From Hyphomicrobiales bacterium (lineage in GTDB: Bacteria > Pseudomonadota > Alphaproteobacteria > Parvibaculales > Parvibaculaceae), in contig JAATFR010000231.1 of assembly GCA_015655095.1 (NCBI GenBank), forward strand, positions 1 to 10,938: 10,938 nucleotides of DNA. Reading direction: 5' to 3'. The position numbers and the translations under genes were made by a program. This document shows positions 1 to 6,463 of the stretch, one piece after another. The notes beneath the pieces were generated by a model. That model worked only from the letters and a program-made list of their open reading frames with translations, was not told the DNA's origin and did not search any database. The number at the start of each line of letters is the position of its first letter. Position 1 is the first letter of the stretch.

Positions 1-1
1 A

Positions 2-586
2 CTTGCTGCCGCGGGCCTGCGCCCAGAGCCCGCCGCGCTTGATTATCTTGTCCATCATCTGGGCTCCGATCGCGGCATCACGCTCAGCGAACTTGAAAAG
101 CTGGCGCTCTATATCGACCTCCCCTCATCCGGTGAAACCCGGCCCGTGGAGCTTGCCGATGTGCGCGCGGCGATCGGCGACAGCGCGGCCTCCGGGCTCG
201 ATGATCTCATCGATGCCGTCGCGGGTGGCGATGTTGGCGCGCTCGACCTTGCCTGGGCGCGCGCCCGCGCGCTCGATGCGAACGCGGTCCAGATCCTCAA
301 CATGCTGATCCGTCATTTCAGCCAGTTGCAGCTTCTGGCCGCACAGGTAGAGGGCGGCAGCCCCCCCGAGGCGGCCGTCCGCGCCTTGCGCCCGCCCGTC
401 CACTTCTCGCGCCAGAACGCCGTCCGCCGTCAGATGAACCTGTGGACGCGACGCAAGGCCGACCGGGCGCTGGAACTGCTTCTGGAAGCCGACAGCCAGC
501 TCAAGCGCACCGGCCTCCCCGATGACGCCATCTGCGGCCAGCTTTGCCTGCGCCTCGCGATGGCCGCACAGGCGGGCAGACGGTAA
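2..586 (+). CDS. holA: DNA polymerase III delta subunit, C-terminal part (5'-truncated by window edge)
   Basis: The open frame enters from the left edge and ends at TAA (584-586), giving about 194 residues of a protein whose family is usually about 340 long. The delta subunit belongs to the clamp loader and opens the beta sliding clamp during replication. The visible part matches the delta middle and C-terminal collar regions: DYLVHHLGSDRG near the left edge, the helix LSELEKLALYI, then DDLIDAVAGGD, ILNMLIRHFSQLQLL, and a C-terminal stretch with KRTGLPDDAICGQLCLRLA. The N-terminal clamp-binding domain lies outside the window. In many alphaproteobacteria holA sits convergent to parB, as it does here, which supports the call. 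The identity is by family resemblance and context. No internal start is proposed, because homologous sequence continues to the window edge. Confidence 0.9.
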   Translation, partial: LAAAGLRPEPAALDYLVHHLGSDRGITLSELEKLALYIDLPSSGETRPVELADVRAAIGDSAASGLDDLIDAVAGGDVGALDLAWARARALDANAVQILNMLIRHFSQLQLLAAQVEGGSPPEAAVRALRPPVHFSRQNAVRRQMNLWTRRKADRALELLLEADSQLKRTGLPDDAICGQLCLRLAMAAQAGRR

Positions 587-595
587 ATCAGATAG

Positions 596-1570
596 TCAGC
601 GCAAGCTCTTGCCGCGCGTCGTCAACCGGCCGGTAACCTCATCAAGCTGTTCCAGCGTCTTGTAGGCAATGCGGATATCGCCTCCCTTGCCGTCGGCCCA
701 TGTGATCTCGACGACGAGACCGAGCTTCTCCGACACCGTACGCTCAAGCGCAATCAGATCGGCATCCTTCTGCGTGGAGGATTTTTCTCCGCTGGCGGAT
801 GATGATTTCGGGGTAGTGCTTTCCTGCTTGCGCGCCAGCGCCTCAGCCTCGCGCACACTGAGCCCCCGCGTCGCGATTTCGCGCGCCAGCGCTTCCGCCC
901 GGGGATGGCCGACCAGCGCGCGGGCGTGCCCGGCACTCAGCCTGCCCTCCTGCAACAGGCTCTGCACCGGCTCCGGCAGCACGAGCAGGCGCAGCGTGTT
1001 GGCGACATGGCTACGGCTCTTGCCGATCAGCCGGGAAAGCTGCTCCTGGGTATGGTTGAACTGGCGCATCAGCCGGTCATATCCCTTCGCCTCCTCGACG
1101 GCGTTGAGATCGGCGCGCTGGACATTTTCGATAATGGCGATTTCAAGGGATTCTGTGTCGCTCAGTTCCCGGACGACAACCGGCACCTGATGAAGCTGAG
1201 CCCTCTGGGCCGCCCGCCAGCGCCGTTCGCCCGCCACTATTTCATAGGCATTCTTGCTGCCTTTCAGTGGGCGGACGAGGATCGGCTGGAGAATGCCGCG
1301 CTCACGGATCGAGGCGGCGAGATCGGCCAGGTCCTCCTCGCGGAACAGATGGCGCGGCTGATAGGGGTTGGGCTTGAGAAACTCGATCGGCACCTCGCGC
1401 ATGGAGCTGATCAATTCGGCGGTTTCCGCATCCACCGGCTCAATCCCGGGTTTTGCCGCTTCCTTGCCCGCATTGCTCGCGGCCGGATTGCGGACGCGAT
1501 AGACTGGCTCCTCGCCGATCAGGGCTGCAAGCCCTCGACCCAGACGGCGTGGTGTTTTCTCCTCGGCCAT
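596..1570 (-). CDS. parB: Chromosome partitioning protein ParB (parS-binding CTPase)
   Basis: This is a 324-residue ParB/Spo0J family protein, which nucleates at parS, binds CTP, slides as a clamp on DNA and recruits ParA or SMC. The N-terminal ParA-contact segment LGRGLAALIGE is at residues 10-20 and NPYQPR at 68-73. The CTP-binding motifs are GERRWRA (114-120) and ENVQRADLNAVEEA (148-161). The helix-turn-helix lies at about 174-196 (IGKSRSHVANTLRLL). A low-complexity Ser/Lys linker at about 250-270 leads to the C-terminal dimerisation domain (about 271-324). The start is ATG with GAGG 8 bases upstream. The gene follows parA by 30 bases, so the two are probably co-transcribed. All expected motifs are present, and its target sites are found in the same window. 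The 3' end faces holA across 9 bases. Confidence 0.97.
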   Translation of the reverse strand: MAEEKTPRRLGRGLAALIGEEPVYRVRNPAASNAGKEAAKPGIEPVDAETAELISSMREVPIEFLKPNPYQPRHLFREEDLADLAASIRERGILQPILVRPLKGSKNAYEIVAGERRWRAAQRAQLHQVPVVVRELSDTESLEIAIIENVQRADLNAVEEAKGYDRLMRQFNHTQEQLSRLIGKSRSHVANTLRLLVLPEPVQSLLQEGRLSAGHARALVGHPRAEALAREIATRGLSVREAEALARKQESTTPKSSSASGEKSSTQKDADLIALERTVSEKLGLVVEITWADGKGGDIRIAYKTLEQLDEVTGRLTTRGKSLR

Positions 1571-1600
1571 TTCAGCGCCTCAACCTGTCGCCCGACGCTG

Positions 1601-2488
1601 TCATGCCGCGTCGCGCCTGATGTCTTTTTCGCGCCGCAGAAGCTCCGCGGCCAGTTCCATATAGGCGCGGCTACCCGCGCATTTGTGATCATAAATGATC
1701 GCCGGAAGCCCGTAGGACGGCGCTTCCGAGATGCGCACATTGCGCGGAATGACCGTCTTGTAGACCTTCTCGCCCAGAAAGGCCCGCACATCAGCTTCCA
1801 CCTGCGTCGAAAGCCGGTTGCGCGGGTCATACATGGTCAGCACCACGCCCTGGATTTCAAGGCCGGGATTGAGCGTCGCCTTGACCCGCTCGACGGTGCG
1901 CAGAAGCTGGCTCAACCCCTCCAGCGGGAAAAACTCGCATTGCAGCGGCACCAGAATGCCGTTTGCCGCCGTCATGGCGTTCAACGTCAGCAGATTGAGC
2001 GAGGGCGGGCAATCGATCAGAACATATGTATACGGACGAGTTTCACGGCCTTCCCTGTCCGGCCCGTCCCCGCGGGCCACACCATGGCCCGGCAGGCCCT
2101 CGAACGCCTCAACCAGCCGGTGGCTGCGATGCTCCGCATCAGCCAGCTCAAGCTCGGCCCCCAGCAAATCCATGGTCGAGGGCACGAGATCGAGCCCCGG
2201 CACCTTGGTCGCGACAATGGCCTCGGCGAAGCCGACATCGCCGACCAGCACCTCATAGCTCGAATGAATGCGATCCTCGGCATAGACGCCAAGCCCGGTC
2301 GAGGCATTGCCTTGCGGATCGAGATCGATCAGGAGCACGTTTTCACCGACGGCGGCAAGCGCCGTACCCAGATTGATCGCAGTCGTGGTCTTGCCGACCC
2401 CACCCTTCTGGTTCGCGAGCGCAATGATGCGCGGGCGGGCAGATCGGTCCGCCTTTTCCGTCGAGACATGGGGTTCAGCTAAGCTCAC
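1601..2488 (-). CDS. parA: Chromosome partitioning ATPase ParA
   Basis: This is a 295-residue ParA/Soj ATPase (deviant Walker A, MinD/ParA superfamily). It binds DNA non-specifically in its ATP dimer form and drives segregation of ParB-parS complexes. The deviant Walker A KGGVGKTT is at 28-35 with signature lysine K28, Walker A' (LIDLDPQGNAS) at 53-63, and Walker B (VLIDCPP) at 156-162. The late conserved blocks CEFFPLEGLSQLL and RISEAPSYGLP are also present. No ATG precedes the conserved core. I chose GTG at 2488-2486 because AAGGG (2497-2501) lies 8 bases upstream. A TTG at 2494 would be only two bases from that site. The start lies inside the rsmG 3' end (14-base overlap), which suggests translational coupling. 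A Gly/Arg-rich stretch at about 131-151 is longer than I expect before Walker B. Confidence 0.96.
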   Translation of the reverse strand: MSLAEPHVSTEKADRSARPRIIALANQKGGVGKTTTAINLGTALAAVGENVLLIDLDPQGNASTGLGVYAEDRIHSSYEVLVGDVGFAEAIVATKVPGLDLVPSTMDLLGAELELADAEHRSHRLVEAFEGLPGHGVARGDGPDREGRETRPYTYVLIDCPPSLNLLTLNAMTAANGILVPLQCEFFPLEGLSQLLRTVERVKATLNPGLEIQGVVLTMYDPRNRLSTQVEADVRAFLGEKVYKTVIPRNVRISEAPSYGLPAIIYDHKCAGSRAYMELAAELLRREKDIRRDAA

Positions 2489-3125
2489 GGCCAAGGCCCT
2501 TAACGGTCAGAATTATCCCGGACGGGTCGCTAAGGCTTTGAGCCTCAACACTTTTCAGTGTCCAATATTTGCGCGCCCGGGTCAATTCAACTCCGGCTCC
2601 CTCCCCCTTCATGAAGAGGCCTGTGGTCTGCAGACCAAAGAGCGGAAAGCTCCATTCCAGAAGCTGGTCAAGCGGCGCGAGCGCCCGGGCCGTCACCACA
2701 TCGGCAGGCCCGCCGGTGAAATGGCCCGTAAAAACCTCGATCCGCTCGGCGTAAACTGTCACCGGCGCGCCGGTCAACCGGGCGGCCTCGCGCAGGAACG
2801 CGCATTTGCGCTGGTCGCTCTCCACCAGATGAACCATGGCGCCCGGCCGCCCGCTGAGCGCGATGGCAAGCACGATGCCGGGAAAGCCGCCGCCCGAACC
2901 CAGATCGACCACTGTTTTCGCGTCATCGGGGATCATGGGCACAAGCTGCCAGCTATCGAGCACATGGCGATGCCAGATGTCATCGAGACTGGAACGGGCG
3001 ACAAGATTGATGGAGTTCTGCCACTTCAGCAGGAGAGCAACAAAAGTTTCCAGACGCGCCGTTGTTTCACGTGAAACATCCATACGGGTGGCAAACTCCA
3101 CCGCCGTCCGCACCGGCCTTGTCAT
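2475..3125 (-). CDS. rsmG: 16S rRNA (guanine(527)-N7)-methyltransferase RsmG/GidB
   Basis: This 216-residue protein is the usual length for RsmG, an S-adenosylmethionine-dependent enzyme that makes m7G527 in 16S rRNA. Loss of this enzyme is known to give low-level streptomycin resistance. RHVLDS is at 53-58, the SAM-binding loop DLGSGGGFPG at 74-83, VESDQRK at 101-107 and TARALAPL at 145-152. The open frame extends upstream into mnmG, but ATG at 3125 is the natural start. It overlaps the mnmG stop in a TGATG arrangement, and family homology begins there. The Shine-Dalgarno is weak, so translation is probably coupled to mnmG. Residues 16-21 (DVSRET) are encoded by a perfect parS site, so this stretch carries both protein code and a ParB-binding site. 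The 3' end overlaps the parA start. Confidence 0.96.
   Translation of the reverse strand: MTRPVRTAVEFATRMDVSRETTARLETFVALLLKWQNSINLVARSSLDDIWHRHVLDSWQLVPMIPDDAKTVVDLGSGGGFPGIVLAIALSGRPGAMVHLVESDQRKCAFLREAARLTGAPVTVYAERIEVFTGHFTGGPADVVTARALAPLDQLLEWSFPLFGLQTTGLFMKGEGAGVELTRARKYWTLKSVEAQSLSDPSGIILTVKGLGRELS
2497..2501 (-). promoter_or_regulatory. Shine-Dalgarno sequence of parA, inside rsmG
   Basis: AAGGG on the minus strand lies 8 bases before GTG at 2488 and within the last codons of rsmG. Its spacing favours the GTG over the nearby TTG (2494) as the parA start. Inferred from spacing only. Confidence 0.55.
3063..3078. promoter_or_regulatory. parS site 1 (ParB-binding centromere-like site) inside rsmG
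   Basis: TGTTTCACGTGAAACA is a perfect 16-bp palindrome identical to the consensus parS bound by bacterial chromosomal ParB. It lies in the rsmG coding sequence and reads as Val-Ser-Arg-Glu-Thr in the gene frame. The palindrome does not extend beyond 16 bp. parA and parB lie downstream in the same gene run. The match is exact; binding is inferred. Confidence 0.95.
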
Positions 3126-5002
3126 CAGGCGCTCGCCCGGCTGGCGGCATGGCGATGCGCGCCGCTCTTGATGTGCACCAGCAGCGCCGTCACGGCAGCG
3201 GGCGTGACGCCATTGATCCGGGCCGCCTGTCCAAGCGTCGCCGGGCGCGCTTGCGTCAGTTTCTGGCGGCATTCAATGGAAAGCCCCCCAATCCAGGCGT
3301 AATCCAGATCATCGGGGATACGGATGCTTTCGTCGCGGCGGAAAGCCCGGATATCGGCCTCCTGCCGGTCGATATAACCGGAGTAAAGGGCGTCCGCCTC
3401 GATCTGCTCGCGGATTTCGGGGGCAAGCGCGCCAAAGGCGGGCCAGATTTCGGCCAATGTCTCGCTGGAAATATCGGGATAGGCCAGCAAGTCCGTGAGG
3501 CTGCGGGCGACGCCATCCTGGTTGATCTTGAGGCCGAGCCTTGCAAGTTCGTTCGGCGTCATCCGCGCGGTGCGAGCAAGAACCCTCGCCTGCTCCAGCG
3601 TTTCAAGCTTGGCAGCGAACCGCTCCGTCCGGGCGTCCCCGACAAGCCCGATGTCCCGTCCGCGCAGCGTCAGCCGCTGATCGGCATTGTCGGCCCTCAG
3701 CGTCAGACGATACTCGGCCCGCGACGTGAACATGCGATAGGGTTCGGTGACGCCGCGGGTGACGAGATCATCGATCATGACGCCGATATAAGCTTCGGCC
3801 CGGGTGAGGATGAAAGGTTCGGCCCCCGCCGCCGCCAATGCCGCATTGGCGCCCGCCACAAGCCCCTGCGCCGCCGCCTCCTCATAGCCGGTGGTGCCGT
3901 TGATCTGACCCGCCAGATAAAGGCCCTTCAACCGCTTGGCCTCCAGCGTCGGCAGCAGTTCGCGCGGATCGATATAGTCATATTCGATGGCATAGCCGTG
4001 GCGCTTCACCCTCACCTGCTCAAGGCCGGGGATGGTGCGCAGAAAGGCTTCCTGTATTTCTTCCGGCAAGGCCGTCGATATGCCGTTGGGATAGATCGTA
4101 TCGTCGTCGAGCCCCTCCGGCTCCAGAAAGATCTGGTGCCCGTCACGGTCGCCGAAACGCACCACCTTGTCCTCGATTGACGGGCAATAGCGTGGGCCCA
4201 CGCCCTCGATCAGCCCGGCATAGACGGGGGAGAACTTCAGATTGTCCCGGATGATCCGGTGGGTTTCCATCGTGGTCCGGGTGATGTGGCAGACGACCTG
4301 CCGTGTCGTAATCGCCCCGGTCATAAAGGAAAAGGGCACCGGTGGCTCGTCGCCTGGCTGCTCTTCAAGGACAGCCCAGTTGATGGAATTCGCGTCGAGC
4401 CGGGCCGGGGTGCCGGTCTTGAGCCGCCCCATCTGGAAGCCGGCGGCATAAAGCTGATCGGAAATGCCAAGGGCCGGGGCCTCACCGACCCGGCCCGCCG
4501 GGATGCGCTTGAGCCCCAGATGGATCATGCCACGCAGAAAGGTACCGGTGGTGAGCACGATGCGCGCGGCGTGAAAGCTGCGCCCATCCTCGGTCCGCAC
4601 GCCTTCCAGCCGGTCGCCCTCCATAAGAAAAGCGTTCACCGCCCCTTCCACGATGGTGAGATTAGCCTGGGCCTCGATCGCCGCCTGCATCGCCTCGCGA
4701 TAAAGCTTGCGGTCCGCCTGCGCCCGCGGGCCCCGGACGGCTGGTCCCTTGCGGCGGTTGAGCAGGCGGAACTGGATGCCTGCCGCATCGGCAACCCGGC
4801 CCATCAGCCCGTCAAGCGCATCTATTTCCCGCACCAGATGGCCCTTGCCGAGACCGCCGATGGCGGGGTTGCAGGACATTTCGCCGATAGTCGTGAATTT
4901 ATGGGTGATCAGCGCCGTGCGCGCGCCAAGGCGGGCCGATGCGGCGGCGGCTTCCGCGCCCGCATGGCCTCCTCCGATGACGATGACGTCAAAACGTTCC
5001 AT
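3125..5002 (-). CDS. mnmG: tRNA U34 carboxymethylaminomethyl-modifying enzyme, FAD subunit MnmG/GidA
   Basis: From ATG at 5002 the protein has 625 residues, close to the usual 620-630. MnmG, with MnmE, installs the carboxymethylaminomethyl group on the wobble uridine of several tRNAs, using FAD, NADH and a methylene-tetrahydrofolate-derived carbon. The FAD-binding motif VIGGGHAGAEAA begins at about residue 8, with MSCNPAIGGLGKGHLVREID at 42-61 and KGPAVRGPRAQADR at about 85-98. The conserved RYCPSIEDK follows, then the second family signature around GQINGTTGYEEAAAQGL and a C-terminal helical domain. The frame stays open upstream to GTG 5116/ATG 5113, and the extra residues include two FHVK copies that are simply translated parS sites. 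Family homology starts at MERFDVIVIGGG, so I prefer 5002. No Shine-Dalgarno is seen there, and a possible promoter predicts a leaderless transcript. The stop overlaps the rsmG start. Confidence 0.95.
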   Translation of the reverse strand: MERFDVIVIGGGHAGAEAAAASARLGARTALITHKFTTIGEMSCNPAIGGLGKGHLVREIDALDGLMGRVADAAGIQFRLLNRRKGPAVRGPRAQADRKLYREAMQAAIEAQANLTIVEGAVNAFLMEGDRLEGVRTEDGRSFHAARIVLTTGTFLRGMIHLGLKRIPAGRVGEAPALGISDQLYAAGFQMGRLKTGTPARLDANSINWAVLEEQPGDEPPVPFSFMTGAITTRQVVCHITRTTMETHRIIRDNLKFSPVYAGLIEGVGPRYCPSIEDKVVRFGDRDGHQIFLEPEGLDDDTIYPNGISTALPEEIQEAFLRTIPGLEQVRVKRHGYAIEYDYIDPRELLPTLEAKRLKGLYLAGQINGTTGYEEAAAQGLVAGANAALAAAGAEPFILTRAEAYIGVMIDDLVTRGVTEPYRMFTSRAEYRLTLRADNADQRLTLRGRDIGLVGDARTERFAAKLETLEQARVLARTARMTPNELARLGLKINQDGVARSLTDLLAYPDISSETLAEIWPAFGALAPEIREQIEADALYSGYIDRQEADIRAFRRDESIRIPDDLDYAWIGGLSIECRQKLTQARPATLGQAARINGVTPAAVTALLVHIKSGAHRHAASRASA

Positions 5003-5009
5003 GAGGGAT

Positions 5010-5038
5010 GATGTACGCGCGCGCCGGAAAAGGGTCAA
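5010..5038 (-). promoter_or_regulatory. Possible sigma70-type promoter for mnmG (leaderless?)
   Basis: On the minus strand TTGACC (5033-5038) is followed, after exactly 17 bases, by TACATC (5010-5015). The last base of the -10 is 7 bases before the mnmG ATG at 5002. Transcription would therefore start at or within a base or two of the start codon, giving a leaderless mRNA, which would fit the missing Shine-Dalgarno. The -35 is a good match; the -10 is weak (three of six). parS site 2 begins 10 bases upstream of the -35. Inferred from sequence only. Confidence 0.4.
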
Positions 5039-5048
5039 CGGGGACGAC

Positions 5049-5064
5049 TGTTTCACGTGAAACA
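5049..5064. promoter_or_regulatory. parS site 2 in the mnmE-mnmG gap
   Basis: This is an exact TGTTTCACGTGAAACA core. The dyad extends by two bases on each side to a perfect 20-bp palindrome at 5047-5066. It lies between the mnmE stop and the mnmG start, just upstream of the possible mnmG -35, and its centre is 48 bp from the centre of site 3. Confidence 0.95.
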
Positions 5065-5096
5065 GTGAGATCCAGAGTCCCGCCCCGCATGGGAGA

Positions 5097-5112
5097 TGTT
5101 TCACGTGAAACA
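5097..5112. promoter_or_regulatory. parS site 3 abutting the mnmE stop codon
   Basis: This is an exact TGTTTCACGTGAAACA core, immediately next to the last base of the mnmE TGA (5113-5115). The dyad extends to a perfect 20-bp palindrome at 5095-5114, which overlaps the stop codon. With site 2 it forms a close pair of ParB sites, and site 1 lies about 2 kb away inside rsmG. Confidence 0.95.
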
Positions 5113-6438
5113 TCACTTCCCGATGCAGAAATCCCGGAACACAACGTCGAGCAGGTCTTCCACATCGATGCGTCCGGTCAGCCGCCCCAGCGCCCGCGCC
5201 GCCAGACGCAGATCCTCGGCGACCAGCTCAAGATCAAGGCCCCGGCGGGTCGCCATGCCCGCCCGACCCAGCGCCTCCACGCAAAAGGTCACGCCTTCGC
5301 GATGCCGGGCCCGGGTCAGAAGCGGCTGATCCGAAAGATGCGCCAGAACGGAGACGCGCGCCTCAAGCGCCGCGATCAGCGCCTCAAGCCCCTGCCCTGT
5401 CGCGACCGACACCGCCAGAACATCCTCTGCCGGGATAACCCCGCCCCGGTCAATTTTGTTGAGCACCTTGAGGTCACCCGCCCCAGTGTCTGTGAAATCG
5501 CCCAGAATTGACCCGTCCGGCTCGATGGCGGCAAGCCGGATCGCGAAGTCCGCCCCCTCCGCTTTTGCCTTCGCCCGGCGCACGCCTTCGCGTTCGATGG
5601 CATTTTCGCTGTCGCGCAGGCCCGCCGTATCGATCAATGTCACCGGAACCCCGGCCATATCCAGACGGACCTCGATCAGGTCGCGGGTCGTCCCCGCCTC
5701 CTCCGACACAATGGCGACTTCGCGGGCGGCGAGCCGGTTGACCAGACTGGACTTGCCCGCATTGGGGGGGCCGACCACGGCAATTTCGATGCCGCTCCTC
5801 AGGCGCTCGCCGCGTCCGCCATCATCGAGATGGCGCTGAAGTTCATCCCGCAATACATCGATTCCCGGCAGAACCCGTCCCGCCGGGTCCTCGCCTTCCA
5901 CATCGTCCGAAAAGTCGATTTCCGCTTCGAGATAGGCGAGCAGCTGGATCAACCGCCGGCGCCACTCTTCATAAAGAGCGCCAAGGGCACCCTCCATCTG
6001 ACGCAAGGCCTGACGCCGCTGAGCCGTGGTTTCCGCGTCGATGAGGTCCGCAAGGCCTTCAACCTCCGTCAGGTCAAGCTTGCCGTTCAGGAAGGCCCGG
6101 CGGGTAAACTCGCCGGGTTCCGCCATGCGCAGCCCCTCGATCCGGCCCAGCGCATCAAGCAGGCCAGACGCCACAGCCCGCCCGCCATGGATATGGAGTT
6201 CCACGACATCCTCGCCGGTAAAGCTCGCGGGGCCGGGGAACCAGAGCGCCAGCCCGTCATCGATGGGTTCATGGGTCAGCGGATCGGCAAACGGGCGACG
6301 CGCAGCCATCCGGGGTTCTGGCAGGCTCCGGCCCGTCAGAAGAACAAGCGCTTCGCCCGCCTGCGGACCTGAAACCCTTATGATAGCGATGCCCGCCCGG
6401 CCCGCGCCCGACGCCAGCGCATAGATCGTTTCGCTCAC
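5113..6438 (-). CDS. mnmE: tRNA modification GTPase MnmE/TrmE
   Basis: This 441-residue protein is the GTPase partner of MnmG in wobble-uridine modification of tRNA. The N-terminal folate-binding domain begins IYALASGAGRAGIAIIRVSG (5-24), with SFTGEDVVELHIHGG at 72-86. A helical domain follows, and the G domain sits inside it: G1 GPPNAGKS 223-230, G2 GTTRD 249-253, G3 DTAG 270-273 and G4 NKID 327-330. The C-terminus is FCIGK (437-441) with the conserved cysteine C438. The start is GTG, and the conserved N-terminus leaves no better in-frame choice. No clear Shine-Dalgarno precedes it. A 7-codon frame (6458-6435) ends in a stop overlapping this GTG, so reinitiation is possible. Upstream is the DUF6489-like gene, 25 bases away. 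Downstream, parS site 3 touches the stop codon. Confidence 0.97.
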   Translation of the reverse strand: MSETIYALASGAGRAGIAIIRVSGPQAGEALVLLTGRSLPEPRMAARRPFADPLTHEPIDDGLALWFPGPASFTGEDVVELHIHGGRAVASGLLDALGRIEGLRMAEPGEFTRRAFLNGKLDLTEVEGLADLIDAETTAQRRQALRQMEGALGALYEEWRRRLIQLLAYLEAEIDFSDDVEGEDPAGRVLPGIDVLRDELQRHLDDGGRGERLRSGIEIAVVGPPNAGKSSLVNRLAAREVAIVSEEAGTTRDLIEVRLDMAGVPVTLIDTAGLRDSENAIEREGVRRAKAKAEGADFAIRLAAIEPDGSILGDFTDTGAGDLKVLNKIDRGGVIPAEDVLAVSVATGQGLEALIAALEARVSVLAHLSDQPLLTRARHREGVTFCVEALGRAGMATRRGLDLELVAEDLRLAARALGRLTGRIDVEDLLDVVFRDFCIGK

Positions 6439-6463
6439 AACAAGGCCCGGCTCAGCATGAAGC

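Noticed and set aside
905..2482. A 525-codon open frame on the plus strand opposite parB and parA
   Set aside because: It is antisense to two genes with complete motif sets. Its composition (Arg, Gln, His and Ala-rich, no recognisable domain) is what a high-G+C gene gives on its opposite strand.
3125..3272. N-terminal extension of RsmG (49 further residues)
   Set aside because: The extra frame overlaps the conserved MnmG C-terminal coding region, is unlike RsmG, and ATG 3125 has the coupled TGATG layout.
3062..4180. A 372-codon plus-strand open frame beginning MFHVKH inside the rsmG parS
   Set aside because: It is a shadow of rsmG and mnmG. The MFHVK start is only the parS palindrome read on the other strand.
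5096..5329. Plus-strand frame beginning MFHVKHH at parS site 3
   Set aside because: The palindrome guarantees the same start peptide on both strands. The rest is antisense to mnmE and Arg/Ser-rich.
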